NCBI RefSeq assembly: GCF_050624435.1
Contig: NC_134539.1
Coordinates: 47,772,001-47,836,000 of the forward strand
Direction of reading: 5' to 3'
Source: Tenrec ecaudatus
Lineage: Eukaryota > Chordata > Mammalia > Afrosoricida > Tenrecidae
Length of the DNA: 64,000 nucleotides
In this document: one piece after another, positions 11,276-23,194 of the stretch
How the letters are laid out: every line of letters begins with the position of its first letter
How positions within the stretch are numbered: position 1 is the first letter of the stretch
Notes under the pieces: model-generated
What the model saw: only the letters and a program-made list of their open reading frames with translations
What the model was told of the DNA's origin: nothing
The model's database searches: none
Program-made: the position numbers and the translations under genes

Positions 11276-11847
11276 AGATCACAAATGCTTCTAGGATTTA
11301 GCTCTGTTTTTCATAGTTCATTCTTATAATTTTTGATATCTTGCATTCTATGTACTTATTTAAAGAAAATTTACAAACAAAACAAGAAGAGTTCTCCGTG
11401 CCCTTTTCCCCCCTTCATGAAAAAGTAGATCAGTCCTACTGGTTGTAACAAATAATATCCATCAGGGTAGGAAAACATGAGAGTTCAATTTTCTGACTAT
11501 TATTATTAAAATGAACTGAAACCTTTCCAAGAGATGAGTGAAGCAGGTTAGGAATGAGTCACATCCCTTCAGTTTGAAAACTGATTAGCACTCTCCAACA
11601 TGCTGATGAATACACTACCTGTGCTGTTCACACAGGTGGCTCTGTAGCACTGGCAACGGCAACAGAAGAAGTGAATTTATCATTTTAACTCATTTAAATC
11701 TGAATAGGTACATAATGGTGATAATCTTGGACAGTGGAGGTCAAGATAAGTATATTCTCACCCTAAGATGAAAAATAACAAAATATCTATAGCAGGTTTT
11801 ATGGGGGTAGTGGGGTAGTCTATCATTTCAATAAATTTAAAAAATCC

Positions 11848-12053
11848 ACTTAGAGCAACTGTTCTCAACCTGTGGGTCACGACCCCTTTGGGAGTCGAAT
11901 GAAACTTTCACAGGGGTTACCCAATTTGCAGTAGCAAAATTACAGTTATGAAGTAGCAACGAAAATAACTCTATGGTTGGGGGAACACCACCACATGAGG
12001 AACTGTATGAAAGGGTCACGGCATTCGGAAGGTTGAGAACCGCTGACTCAGAG
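11848..12053 (-). mobile_element. SPIN-like non-autonomous hAT element with 8-bp target-site duplication
   Basis: The body (11856-12045, about 190 bp) starts with a 'gttctcaacctgtgggtcacgacccc' inverted-repeat end and finishes 'ggttgagaaccgctg'. The core 'acagttatgaagtagcaacgaaaataa' is intact. Flanking 8-mers acttagag (11848-11855) and actcagag (12046-12053) match at 7 of 8 bases, as expected of a hAT target-site duplication. SPIN is a hAT DNA transposon family spread horizontally among tetrapods; the assignment rests on recognising its ends and core. Too short to encode a transposase. Strand is nominal because the ends are symmetric. Confidence 0.85.
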
Positions 12054-12789
12054 AGTTAAGAGGCTATTATAGGGTTTAATACTGATGTCAGAAGAAAAGC
12101 AGAACAGGAAATTGGCGCCTGCTTCAACCACACTAAGAATGTCATAACCTCTATGAAAGTGGGGGCTGGAAGTTAGAGAGAGAGCAGGTTGAGCGGAAAG
12201 CAGCGATGGGAACACAGAGAAAGGCTGGATGCGAGGATAATGCCAGGAAACCCAGTGTGCAGTGCAAGCCTTAAGACGTCACATGCGTGGTGATGCCTGC
12301 TCCTGCCTTCATGAGTCATCTTTGATGCCTTTCCTTTGATGGATGACACCCCCATTCAGACCTACTGTTTTGACCTCTCCTTTACCCGCCTCCCAGACCC
12401 ACTTGTCTTGGACTTGGTTTACGTGGATCCTTGAACTACAAGTCTTGTTTCAACATCCCTTCCTGAAGCTGTTCTGGGCATCAGATGATCTCGCTGGAAT
12501 ACTGAACTGATCATGTTTTAAAACCTTCAATACTTTCCTTCTGTGTGTGCAATATAATGTAAATTTCTTTACATCAAATCTCACTAGCCATTCCTAAGTA
12601 ATACTGCCAGCTTCGTGCCCGATCATGACCTCTATCTCCTGCCTATTTACCAACCTGTATCTTACACTTCATTCTAGCCAGGCCACTGTGTGTGAAGGGT
12701 TTGAAACATGCCAGGCTTTCGGGAGAAGGGTTCTCCCTGACGGTTCTCAACATTTTCTCATCTCTCCAATTGCCCTCCTCCATCTGTTA

Positions 12790-12975
12790 CTCAAAAAATA
12801 CGAAACTTACCCCACTGCCATCGAGTCAGTTCTGACTCACACTGTCACTATATGGAGGGACTGCTCGTGTGGATGCCCAAGACCATAACTATTTACAGGA
12901 ATAGAAAGCCACATCTTTCTCCTGAGGAAGGACTGGCTGTGTGGACCTGTTGACTCACTATGCTCCCAGGACTTC
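12790..12975 (-). mobile_element. AfroSINE
   Basis: Reverse copy: 'ccccactgccatcgagtcagttctgactcacactgtcac' followed by 'atctttctcctgaggaaggactggctg'. The head end is degraded. Confidence 0.82.
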
Positions 12976-14534
12976 CAAGCTTTTACCAGTGCTTCAAAAT
13001 CCAGACCCAAAGTTTATTTCTTCTTTGAAACTTTCACAGGTTCTTCCACCCATCAGTGCCTCCACGTATGCTCTATAATTCTAACCCTATCCTAAGGATA
13101 CTTGCTGCATATATCATTGTCGGCACCAAGTCGCTTATGTCTAGCTCTTTCCCCAGCTCGCTAGTAAGCTACTGCATGGCACGTTGTTATTGCTACGAGC
13201 CGTCAAGAGTATTTCAAATTGGAGTGACCCTCTGTATGCCAGCACAAAGCATGCCCGGCCCGGTGCCATCGTCACAATTGTTCCTATGTTTGAGTCCATT
13301 CTTGGACCCACTGTGTCCATCCATCTTGTCAAAGGTCTTTTCATTTTAGCTGCCCGATCACATTAGCAAGAATGATTTCCTTCTCCGGGGCCTGATGTTT
13401 CCTGATAACATGTCCAAATCCTTGAAGTCTCACCATCTTTGCTTCTAAGGAGCAGGCTGGCTGTACTTCTTCCAAGATCTATCAGTTTGTCCTCTGAGCA
13501 ATCCATGATACTGTCTTCTCCAGCAACACAATTCAAATGCATCAGTTCTTCAGTGTTCTTTTCAATAGGAAACGTCCGCATGCATACGAGGCAATCAAAA
13601 ATATCATGGCTTGGTCATGTGCACCTTACTCCGCAGAGTAACATCCTTATAATTGTCAACACGTTAAAGAGGTCTTGTGCAGCATGTTTACCTAATGCAA
13701 TGCATCATTTGGTCTCTGGACTGCCGTTTCCGTGAGCACTGATTATGGATCCAACCATGACAAAATCCTTGACAACTTCAATCTTTTCTCCACTTCTCAT
13801 GAAGCAACCTATTGGTCCAATCGTGAGGATTTTGGTCTTCTTTACAAAGAGTTGCAAATGTACAATCCTTGATCTTCATCAGCAAGTGCTTCAAGTCTTC
13901 CTCACTTTCAATAAGAAATGGTATATCTTCAGCATATTACAGGTTGTTAATAATCCTCCAATCGTGATGCAACATTCTTCTTCATAAAATCCAGCTTTTA
14001 TGATTATTTTCTCAGCAAAAGGACTGAAAAAGAAATAGTGAGAGGATACAACCTTGACACACACCTTCCTTAATTTACACTAATGCCTCTTGGTCCATGT
14101 ACAAGTTCTGCATGAGCACAATTAAATGCCCTGTAATCCTTCTTCTTCTCAAGGTTATCCACAGTTTGTTAGGATTCACACAGTCAAATGCCTTTGCATT
14201 GTCAATGAAACACAAGTAAACATCTTTCTAATACAGCTTTCTAGTATTCTCTGCTTTGGGCCAAGACCCACTGATACCAGCAATGATGTCCTTTGTTACA
14301 TGTCCTCATCTGAACCTCTGGGAGTCCCGTCAATGGATACTGCAATCATTGTTGGATGATCTTCAGCAAAAGTTTACTTGCCTGTGACATCAGTGATATT
14401 GTCTATAATTTGTCTTCTTGAGTTGCCTTCTGAAATTTTCTTTCCGCTCTTTGACTTCACCCTTTCTTCAATTTGCCTACGCTACTCTACAATGAACAGA
14501 AATGTTCAATCTCTTCTGATGTCAACTTTGATTT

Positions 14535-15165
14535 GTTTTCTCTCTCTTTGTTATTCAATCACTTTATCGGGGCCTCTTACAACTCTTATCATAATTCATA
14601 CATACATCCATTATGAAAAGCACATTTGTACATATGTGGCCAGTATAATTTTCTTTCTACTTGGGCCCTTGGTATCAGCTCATTTTTCCCCTTCCGCACC
14701 CTCCCTCCTTCATGAACCCTTGATAATCTATATATTTTTTCTTGTCTTACACTGACTGCTGTCACCGTTCACCCATTTTCTGTTGTCCATCCCCCTGGGA
14801 GGGGTTTATATATTAATGTTATATGTTAATCGTTGTGATCGGTGTCCCCTTTCTCCCCCTACCTTACCCTTACCCTACTGGTATCTCTACTCTCATTATT
14901 GGTCCTGGGGTGTTATCTGTCCTTGATTCCCTCTGTTGCGAGTTCTTATATGTACTAGTGCACATGCTCTGGTCTAGCTGGATTTGCACAATAGAAATGA
15001 AGTCATGATAGTGGGGGGAGGGAGAAGGAAGCATTAAAGAACTAGAGGAAATTTGTATGTTTTGTTGGTGCTATACTGCACCCTGACTGGCTCATCTCTT
15101 CCTGTGACCCTTCTGTGAGGGGATGTCCAATTATCTCCAGATGGGCTTTGGGATGTCGTGTCTTG
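14535..15165 (-). mobile_element. L1 3'-UTR fragment inserted in the RTE LINE
   Basis: 'actttatcggggcctcttacaactcttatcataattcatac' through 'gaagcattaaagaactagagg' and 'ggatgtccaattatctccagatgggctttggg' repeats, in the same order, the sequence at 33.28-34.05 kb. It is the antisense 3' end of an afrotherian L1. RTE sequence lies on both sides, so the L1 is the younger insertion. Confidence 0.8.
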
Positions 15166-15623
15166 TAGTGGGGTCTTTCTGTCTTTAATTGACCTTTTGC
15201 TTTCTTTATGAGTGATGTTCTTGATGTCATCCCATAGTTCATCAGGTCTTCTGTCATTAGTATTTCAGTGTAACGAATATTCTCTGGAGCTATTCTTGAA
15301 TTTCAGGTGGAATTTACTCATGGCCATATTTTGGCACTCGTGGACTTGCTTTAGCTTTCTTCAGCTTCAACCTGAACTACATCTGAACAATGGATGGTCT
15401 ATTCCACATCTGGCCTCTTGCCTTATTGCAGTTGCTGATATTGAACTTTTCCATCTTCTCTTTTAGCAGGTGTAATTTATTTGATTTCTGTGTATTCCCT
15501 CTAGAAAATTGATGTGTTTAGTCATCATTTGTGTTTTTGAAAGAAAGCATTTACTATGAAAAAGTCATGGTCATTGGGGAACCATATACCATGAGTACTC
15601 ACTAAGACCATATTTTCCAACTA

Positions 15624-16106
15624 CTATCCTTCCTCTTTGTGTCCAGCTTTTGCATTCCAATTGCCAATAATTGTCAATGCATTTTTATTGCATGTTTGAT
15701 CCATTTCAGATGGAAGACACTGGTTAAAGCTTTCCATTTCCACACCACTAACCTTAGAGGTTGGTGCATAAATTTGAATGATAGTTGTATGAACTGGATA
15801 TCCTTGTATGCAGATAGAGATCATCCAGTCACAGATTTCAAGACAGATTTGGAATGTCCTTTTTTTTGTTGTGGAGAATGAAGCCATTCCACTGAATCTG
15901 TAAGTCCCAGCATTGTAAAACATAGGATTTTCTGATTCAAAATGGCTAATGACCATCCATTTCAGCTCAGTAACACCTAGAATGTCGATCTTTATGTGAT
16001 CTATTTCATTTTTGACAAGTTCTGATTTTCTCAGATTCATACTTTGTAATTCCAAGTTCTGATTATTATTAATAATTAATTGATGCTTGCAGGTGTGCCT
16101 TCTCAC
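15624..16106 (-). pseudogene. RTE LINE endonuclease (APE-like) domain remnant
   Basis: A 160-codon open frame on the minus strand carries AP-endonuclease-like motifs of RTE/BovB elements: IDILGVTELKW, IIQIYAPTSKV and a C-terminal IIGNWNAKAGHKE (usually IGDWNAK). In an active element this domain nicks target DNA for target-primed reverse transcription. The frame ends before the reverse transcriptase, and the element downstream is disrupted, so it is inactive. It is one piece of the LINE at 13182-16530. Confidence 0.85.
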
Positions 16107-16559
16107 GTTGCATCATGCCCTATAAGCAAATGAAGGTCCTGAAGGCTTTGCTTTACTCCCAGTGACTTTGCTGCATCCACATCGTATGGCCGACTCTACA
16201 TTGTGATGGCATCTCTTCTTGGGTCATATTTTGAGAGCCTTCTGAGCTGAAGCGCTCATCTTCTGGCACTCTCTCTGACAATGTTCTGTTTCTTGTCCTT
16301 AGGTTTTCAGTATCGGGCCTTGTTTTGATTCTGTCCATAAGGTTTTCAGTGGCTAATTCCACAGAAATGGACAGCATACGCCTTCTTCGTAGTCTGGTCT
16401 TAGTCTGCACGCTCTGCTGAACCCTCTTCATTTAGGGTGACCCTGCTGGTATTTGAAACACAGTTTACATAGCATCCAGCATCACAGCAAGACACACGCC
16501 ACCGTGGTATGACAAACTGACATGGCATGGCATGGATTCAGACTTATAGCCTATCGAGA

Positions 16560-16640
16560 CCAAAAAAATAACTATGAAGTAACCCACGAGTGTTGCTGAG
16601 TCAGCACTGACTCGATGGCAGTGAGTCCGTTTGAAATAAA
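16560..16640 (+). mobile_element. AfroSINE 3' tail fragment
   Basis: 'gtgttgctgagtcagcactgactcgatggcagtgagtccg' is the diagnostic tail only. Confidence 0.65.
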
Positions 16641-16717
16641 TGAAAGGATATATAAAGGGCTCCTTTCATTTTCATTAGTAATATGTCCAACATTCGGAAT
16701 AAGAAATTCTAGGCCCA

Positions 16718-17045
16718 CAACTGTTGTTACAAGCTGACCCTGCCTGCGGCGACCTCCCGCACAACAGAACCACACACCCTGGTCTGGAGCCACCCTCACA
16801 GCGTTGTGGTTCCGCCCATGCTTGCAGCCAATGTGTCAAATCATCTCACAAAGGGTCTTCCTCATATTCGATGACCTCCTTTAGTGAGTATCTTTTCCTT
16901 TTCCAAGGACTGGCCTCTCTTGATAACATGTCCAAAATACGTGAGATGAAGTCTGGCCACGTTCACTTCTAAGGAGAATTCTGGCTGTACTTCCTTCCAC
17001 CAGATTTGTTCATTCTTTGGGCAGGGCCTCTAATTGTATTATTTA
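16718..17045 (-). mobile_element. RTE LINE 3' fragment, antisense
   Basis: It starts at 'ctgttgttacaagctg' (reversed tail) and runs through 'ttccaaggactggcctctcttgataacatgtccaaaatacgtgagatg' to 'cttccttccaccagatttgttcattctttgggcag'. It covers the same 3' region as 13182-13510 and sits just beyond the 5' end of that LINE, so it is a separate insertion. Confidence 0.82.
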
Positions 17046-18071
17046 ATGATGCAATCGAAACAAACCAAAAAACACAAACAATGACAAAGTCAAATTGAAA
17101 AGAGTACTTTGTAGCAACCGAGCTTTCATAGTTTTACATTATAATCCCAAATCCATCATTCTTCGCATGTCTCATTTATTTTAAGTATTTACTTGGGTTT
17201 CATAGACTGAAATTCTAGAAAGAGGAAAATGTTGGCTCAAGTAACCTTTAGGCTATTTATTTCAGTCTAGCCAAATCAAAGAAGAACCAACAGGTCAAAG
17301 CAGAACTGAATCTCCAATTTATGGTCACAGAGTTTTTCCACCCACGCACATGCTTTAGTTATTAAGCATGGACACACATCATTTTGAAATGGACCCATAG
17401 GGACAGCACATCCAATTAGGAAATAGTACGCACAGGAGTTGATGAATAGCAGACTTAAACCAGACTGTAAAACAGCAGAACAAACACGCAAAAGACCAAA
17501 CAAAGTTCCCATAAGACAAAGTCCCACTGTCCATTCTACAAACACACAGGAGAGAAAAGCAAAGCTGGGCAAGGAAAGTAAACTCCCAAGAATCCAAATG
17601 GAAAGAAAAGAAAGAAAGTTCAGTGGCAGCGCTCTCTTCAGCACTTTACTACAGACAACAAAATCTCCATTATTCCTGTTGTTATGGAAAACGTTATAAG
17701 ATCATTTCATTTGACGTGCTAAAAGCCCACACAAAGCAAGTGGTCTTTAACCCAGGAAACCAAAGCTTCTAGCGAATCTAGTCTTAGGTGCCTCAGCTCT
17801 CCCAAGTACATAAAAGACTCTCAAATGGTACAAATGTGATTTATATTTGGTGATGAGCTTATTATTTTGAAACTGAGTGGGGCAAAGAGCAGCGACGTCT
17901 TACCTCAGAGGACAACGAGAGCTGCCACACTTTAGAGCACTCTCCTCCTTAAAGAACAAGATAAGAAATATTTTCAATATGAAAATTTTAAATAAAAATC
18001 ATCGACTTTGATTTTGTACTTGTAAATGAGATATGCACTTGCACACACATTAAGAGAGCAAGATACAGCTA

Positions 18072-18280
18072 TTCAACCCATTTTGGTTGAGTCTATTTTA
18101 AGTCATAGCAACCTTATAGGACAGAGTAGAACTGCCCATAGACTTTCCAAGGCTAAAATTGTGAGGGAATCATTAATAATACGGGGAAATGCTATTGCAT
18201 CTTTCTCTTGTAGATCAGCTGATGAGTTTGAACTTGGATACCCGTGGACTGCTTAGCCATTGCGCCACCAGGATTGCTGT
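18072..18280 (-). mobile_element. AfroSINE, full length
   Basis: 'cattttggttgagtctattttaagtcatagcaaccttataggacagagtagaactgccc' leads into 'cttagccattgcgccaccaggattgctg', the reversed head. Confidence 0.87.
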
Positions 18281-18714
18281 CCAAAGCTCTCGGTGGATAT
18301 ATTATTTTGATAAAAAGCAGCAAAAATTATTTTTAGAGAAACACTTGCAAATGCAAGTGAGAAACTTATGAACCTTAGCCTTCAATTAAGGTAATTTTCC
18401 CATTTGAAGATAAAAATTGTGAAGACTGTCTTAACTATGCTTCCAATTAACTTGAATATCCAATTAATTCGTTTAGCAAAGTGAGGAACAGAATGGAAGT
18501 ATATAGGAGTATTTCTCTGAGTCAAAGAGAAAGGAGAAAGCCTGGGTTTTACAAGGGACTGGAAGCAGGAATTAGCAAACCAGTGAGAACTGCAGAGACT
18601 ATTCCAGTGAACCTTCCAGAGTTTGCCTGCGGGCTCTGCAGAGTCTCTAATCTCAGCGTGTCCTGCACATCTTCTTCATTCACTGCTTACATGGATGGGG
18701 TTTCTCTGCTTCTC

Positions 18715-18880
18715 TGTGCACTGCCGTACCACTGCCGAGTCAATTCTAGCTCCTAGCAACCCCGCGTAGCACTACTTCTTCCAGTTTCTGAGACTGCAAA
18801 TCTTTATGGGTACCAATAGCCTCATCGTTCTCCCTGACCTTGTGGTTAGCAGCCAACACCTGTGTGACCAGGGTTGCTCC
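18715..18880 (-). mobile_element. AfroSINE
   Basis: 'ccactgccgagtcaattctagctcctagcaacccc ... gtttctgagactgcaaatctttatggg ... gtggttagcagccaacacc'. It lacks the usual 'tctttctccc' block. Confidence 0.82.
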
Positions 18881-19089
18881 TTCTCCACTATGAGATGGGC
18901 TTGTGGAGTTGAGGGTTGGGTGGGAGGAGAGGGGACCACTCTCTTGGGACTCCGTTCGAATCCAAGTTCCTCTAAGACAGCAATGAACTCATCTCAAATG
19001 CAACCATTGCCACCCTCAATCCAGACCCTGGTCTCAGAAAAGGGCAGGCGCTGCCTTCCTAGGTTGTGCGATTACCCATTGCTCCTAAT

Positions 19090-19760
19090 CTATTGATGTG
19101 TTTGTATTTACTTTAGAATAGTGCCAGTGTCCCCTCCACACAGATGCATGTCATAAGAACTAAGACACATCTATCTATTACCCGTGGCATTCTACAGGTG
19201 GCACTATGGGCTAAGCGTCGGCTGCAAGTTAAGCCCACCAGACACTGTGGGGGGAAATGAGGCAAAGGCTGGCTGCATGTGGTTCTTAGTGAAGGTGGTT
19301 ATTGATGGATGTGGATAATGAAAGATATCAGACACAAGGAGAAAAATCATTCAATACTATGGTTCAATTTCTCTAGTAGAAAAATGATTTTGATCATTTA
19401 TCGGTTCAAATTGTCCTTCAAAAGAGCATCATGTGCCAGGAAACATGGGGTAGAGATTGGGAGAATGCAAGTAAAAAATATTACTGAGCAAAATATTCAC
19501 AATCATTCAAAGGCATCAGGAAAGAGATGATGTTTTCTTACCAGGTATTGTAATAGTAATTACAAAGGAAAAGGTCAGCAGGCATTTAGATTACATAAAA
19601 GACACCACAAATATAAACCATTAGTCTACAAATATTTATTCTTCACCAACAACCCAGCTGTGAAGTTAAGTTTCCAATGCAATCTACAGAGACATCCAAG
19701 GGGACTGAGGTTAAAGGGAGATTTCAAGTTCACAAATTTGTTATGCAGGAAAGGGTAGTT
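19090..19760. repeat. Diverged duplicated segment, copy 1
   Basis: 'tttactttagaatagtgccagtgtcccc', a SINE remnant 'gcccaccagacactgtggggggaaatgaggc' at about 19230, and 'caacccagctgtgaagttaagtttccaatgcaatctacagagac' recur in the same order at 20105-20925. The SINE remnant is present in both copies, so the duplication probably followed that SINE insertion. The segment between about 19300 and 19620 is not clearly alignable. Confidence 0.65.
19190..19300 (+). mobile_element. AfroSINE fragment inside duplicated segment 1
   Basis: 'ggtggcactatgggctaagcgtcggctgcaagttaagcccaccagacactg' is the front half of the SINE. The rear half is absent. Confidence 0.6.
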
Positions 19761-20104
19761 AATGTGTGAAGTTAAATTAAAGTTATTAGCATGCAAAATA
19801 AATAAAATATAGAAACTTGCTCTTCTTTTTTATTTTTGTATGTAAATTGAGCTTGTGTGAGAAACCACATTAATGAACTATTATGGAGCAAAAGAATCTT
19901 GTGTTTCGTGTCTTACAAACACTGAACTGAAAATTTTTTTAAAGATTGACTTTTCTATCTCAGAGGAATTATCATATGTATGTGACATGGAAATGATCCC
20001 TCCGTGACTGTTACGTGCAAGAATTACATGCATGATCATTCGAAAGAGAGGCCTTTAAAGCGACTTTGAATAAAATATGGACTCTGCTGGATTAGACAAT
20101 GTGC

Positions 20105-20925
20105 ATAATTTAATTATGTTTGCATTTAATGTAGAACAGTGTCGGTGCTCCAACTATAATTATGCATGGCTTATAAGAATGAAATACATATATTAATTCC
20201 CTCCAGTATTCCAGAAGGAGCTCTGGTGACCCTGGAGCCCTGGTAAGTACAAGGTCCATAGGTTGAGCCTATCAGGCACTGTGTGGGAGAAAAATGAGGC
20301 TCTGTTCCCATAAAGATTTGCCGTCTCAGAACCCCTAAGAAAGAGTTCTGCTCTGCACTATGCAGAGTCTCTATGAGTCTACATTGGCTGGTCAGCAGTG
20401 AGTTTGGACTTGGAAGGCCCTCTAAGACTGTTTAAAGCACCGATGATCCCATAGCTGGTCACTAAAGTGGGCTCATTTAAGAAACTGTTCAAGTGGTCAA
20501 AGGGTAAAGAAAAAGATTTGGTTTTTCTTTTGCGAAATGGGATGGAACATGGAAAAGAAACAAAAATATCATGACACAAGGAACATGATACAAGTGTCTT
20601 GGATTAGGATGAAATGAATTCAGTTGGGAGTCAAGTTCTTAGATTGGGATTTGACATATCCATTTAAAAACTGCAGTTAGTTTGATAGCGGGTCTAGGTG
20701 CATCTCAGACTAGAAGGCTTATTTCCCCCCAGACCCACTGTTATTGTAACAAAGGGCATGACGTTATAAGCTGACTTTGATTTAAGGAACCTAAGAATTT
20801 GGCCTTCACCCAGAACCCAGCTGTGAAGCTAGGTCTCCAATGAAATCCACTGAGACTTGGGGAAATTCAGAGGGATTGAAGTTGAGAAACAATTTCAAGC
20901 TCATGCATTTGCTGCATCTTTTTTT
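20105..20925. repeat. Diverged duplicated segment, copy 2
   Basis: 'gcatttaatgtagaacagtgtcggtgctcc', 'gcctatcaggcactgtgtgggagaaaaatgaggc' and 'agaacccagctgtgaagctaggtctccaatgaaatccactgagac' parallel copy 1 at 19090-19760. The offset grows from about 1.0 to 1.16 kb along its length, partly because the SINE is longer here. Confidence 0.65.
20215..20400 (+). mobile_element. AfroSINE inside duplicated segment 2
   Basis: 'aaggagctctggtgaccctggagccctggtaagtac' through 'ccataaagatttgccgtctcagaacccc' to 'gagtctctatgagtctacattgg'. The head appears partly doubled. Confidence 0.75.
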
Positions 20926-21029
20926 TTTTTAAGATCTTCTAAATTTATCCAGAAAAAGACCATGAGTGTATTTAGTTCATTGAACTTGGTAGATCTGCTG
21001 CATAAGACCTCTGTAGAATATTGAAAGTA

Positions 21030-21520
21030 AAGATGTTACTTTGAGGACTGAGGTGTGCCTGATCCAAGCTGTGGTATTTTCGGCGGCCTCCCATGCATGT
21101 GAACGTTGGGAATTGAATAAGGAAGACCGAGGGAAGAATCAATGCATTTGAATTGTGCTGGTGACGAATACTGAAAGCACCGTGGATTGGTAAAATGACA
21201 AACAGATCTTGGAAGAAGTACAGCCAGAGCGCTCCTTAGAGGCAAGGACGAGGAGGCTTCGTCTTATATACTTTGGATATGTTTTCAGGAGAGACCAGTC
21301 CCTGGCAAAGGACACTGTGCTTGGTAAAGTGGAGGGACAACAGATAATAGGAAGGCCTAAAGGAGATGGATTGACAGTGGCTGCAACAATGGGCTCAAGC
21401 ACAGGAACAATTGTGAGGATGGCACAAGGCCTGGCAGTGTTTTGTTCTGTTGTGCATAGGGTCGCTATGGGGCAGAACCGACTCATGGCACCTAACAACA
21501 ACAACAACAACAAACACCAA
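21030..21520 (+). mobile_element. RTE LINE 3' fragment, sense, with (AAC)n tail
   Basis: About 490 bp in sense orientation: 'gaactgaataaggaagacc'-type start (here 'ttgaataaggaagaccgaggg'), then 'tcttggaagaagtacagccag', 'aggagagaccagtccctggcaaaggacactgtgcttggtaaagt' and 'ggtcgctatggggcagaaccgactcatggcacc'. It ends in 'aacaacaacaacaacaac'. The encoded C-terminal reverse-transcriptase-type peptide (RLRLIYFGYVFRRDQSLAK) is still partly open. 5' truncation is typical of LINE insertion. Confidence 0.88.
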
Positions 21521-21944
21521 CAATTCAAGGAATAAGAGAAATGAAGGTGACCTACATGTGGCACCTGGAAGCTATGGTCTTCCATTTCCTGGGTGGGTAG
21601 TTTGATCTCTGCAATTATTAGCTGGAATATCAGTTCAGATCCATAGGGTGGAAGATGCTTGCCAATTCAGTTGTATAGCATATACAGAGCATATAGCTCT
21701 CTATATCTATTGATATGTATACACACAATAATTTACAAGATACAATATAAGTATATATATACACCACAATAATAGAATTTAATTAAAATATGTACAAAGG
21801 TATACAATTAAATTAAATATAATTATATATGCAAATATACAATGCAATAATGTATATGCAATATGAGTATATACCATACAACTAACTGGAAAATATGATC
21901 TGAAAGATAACTTTCTGGGTTGTGTGGGGGGTGGGGGTGGGAGG

Positions 21945-22130
21945 AAGCCTATTGCCATCAAGTTGATTCTTCTTTTCAGTGACCCTGTAGGACAGAGTGG
22001 ATCTGCTCCACAGGATTTCCCAAGCTGTCAATCTTTAGCAAAGCAAGCTGCCCCATCTTGAGTTCAAACCAATGATGTCTTAGTGTGCAGCTGAATGCTG
22101 AACCATAGGACATGCTGAGTCTAACTCTAG
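21945..22130 (-). mobile_element. AfroSINE
   Basis: 'gcctattgccatcaagttgattcttcttttcagtgaccctgtaggacagagtgg' then 'tcccaagctgtcaatcttta'. The head end is eroded. Confidence 0.8.
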
Positions 22131-22389
22131 TTAAAGGTCACAGGCTTGGGTTTCTGTTTTAGGGTGATCACCTTGGGTTACCATGCTCTTTAGAAGAGTT
22201 TCCACTTAAATGGCCATCCCCAAATGCTCCCCTTTCATTGCCCTGCATCTGCCCCCGACTGCCTTCTGCTTGGTTGTCCAGACACCTGAGCCTTTGCCCT
22301 CTCTGCCTCACTCTTAGCTAAAAGTGCCCTTGGGAAGCATTTCTCAGCACCTCTCTCTCATCTAGAGCTCGTGAACACACAGCCGAGAA

Positions 22390-22655
22390 GGCAGTATTGT
22401 GTGGTGAAAAATACTTCAGACTGCCCAGACTTGAGTTCTAGTTCCTTTACATACACCGGTATCACCTTGCCCAGTTGTCTATATGGTCGGTGCCTCAGTT
22501 TCCCCATCTCCATTTTGGAAATCATCAGAGTCACCTAACTGAGGAGATGTTTGCTGTTGTGAGGATTAAATGAGTTCATACACAGAAATTGCTCGGCGTG
22601 TTCCCTGACAGGTAGTAAGCCTGCATTGCCAGCCATCATTGTCATCAATGGCACT
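22390..22655 (+). mobile_element. MIR element
   Basis: 'ccagacttgagttctagttcc ... cagttgtctatatgg ... gcctcagtttccccatctcc ... tgttgtgaggattaaatgagttcatac' follows the MIR consensus order over about 265 bp. It is an ancient SINE shared across mammals. Confidence 0.85.
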
Positions 22656-23194
22656 CTTGGCTTGTTGCCAGAGCATGCCTGCCAAGCAGATAAACTAATC
22701 ATAGTACACCGCGACCCACATTGCAGTGAGAGCTGAGAATGGAAAGCAGCAATCATACTTGTTGCAGCTGACAAGAGAGAAGAGGGGATTAGGGGGAAAT
22801 GTGTCTGTAACTGCCGATCATCAAGGCAAGCAGGAGGTGCTAACGTGTGGGGCAGCGAAGCTGGAAAACAATGACTAGAACGTGTCCTGGTGAACGAGGA
22901 TAACGTTCCAGGAGTAGCTCAAGGGCCACTGCTGACAGTGGTATGGAGATAAGGCCAGAACTCAAAACCTCATGATAAGAAGTGGGAGATAGGAAGTTGA
23001 GATGTCTGAGGATCCTGTTTAAACAGCCTAGATCCGGGTTCTCTCCAGAGGTGTGAGGCATGCTTCCTTGATGAGATTTGAGGGTGGGGTAGAGATTCAC
23101 ATCTTTCTGAGAAACGACTCAACACTTTTTATTGCTCCCACAGGAACGTGGTCTGGAGAGTGCATTTACTGAAACGATTACAATCTAGCTTTAG

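Larger units (their letters stand above)
13182..16530 (-). mobile_element. RTE-type LINE (AfroLINE/RTE1 kind), near full span, antisense, interrupted by an L1 tail
   Basis: It is read on the minus strand, so its 3' end is at 13182 ('gttgttattgctacgagccgtc', reversed tail) and its 5' end near 16530. Reversed landmarks in order include 'cctgataacatgtccaaa', 'ggagcaggctggctgtacttcttccaaga', 'gtggatccaaccatgac', 'tttgttaggattcacacagtcaaatgcctttgcattgtcaatgaaaca' (reverse-transcriptase region) and the endonuclease region at 15624-16106. All frames are broken. An antisense L1 3'-UTR fragment occupies about 14535-15165, and the central part of the RTE appears to be missing around it. Confidence 0.88.

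Noticed and set aside
21480-21520. Short tandem AAC arrays as possible CRISPR-like or satellite repeats
   Set aside because: They are the 3' tails of RTE LINE insertions, and the repeat unit is only 3 bases.
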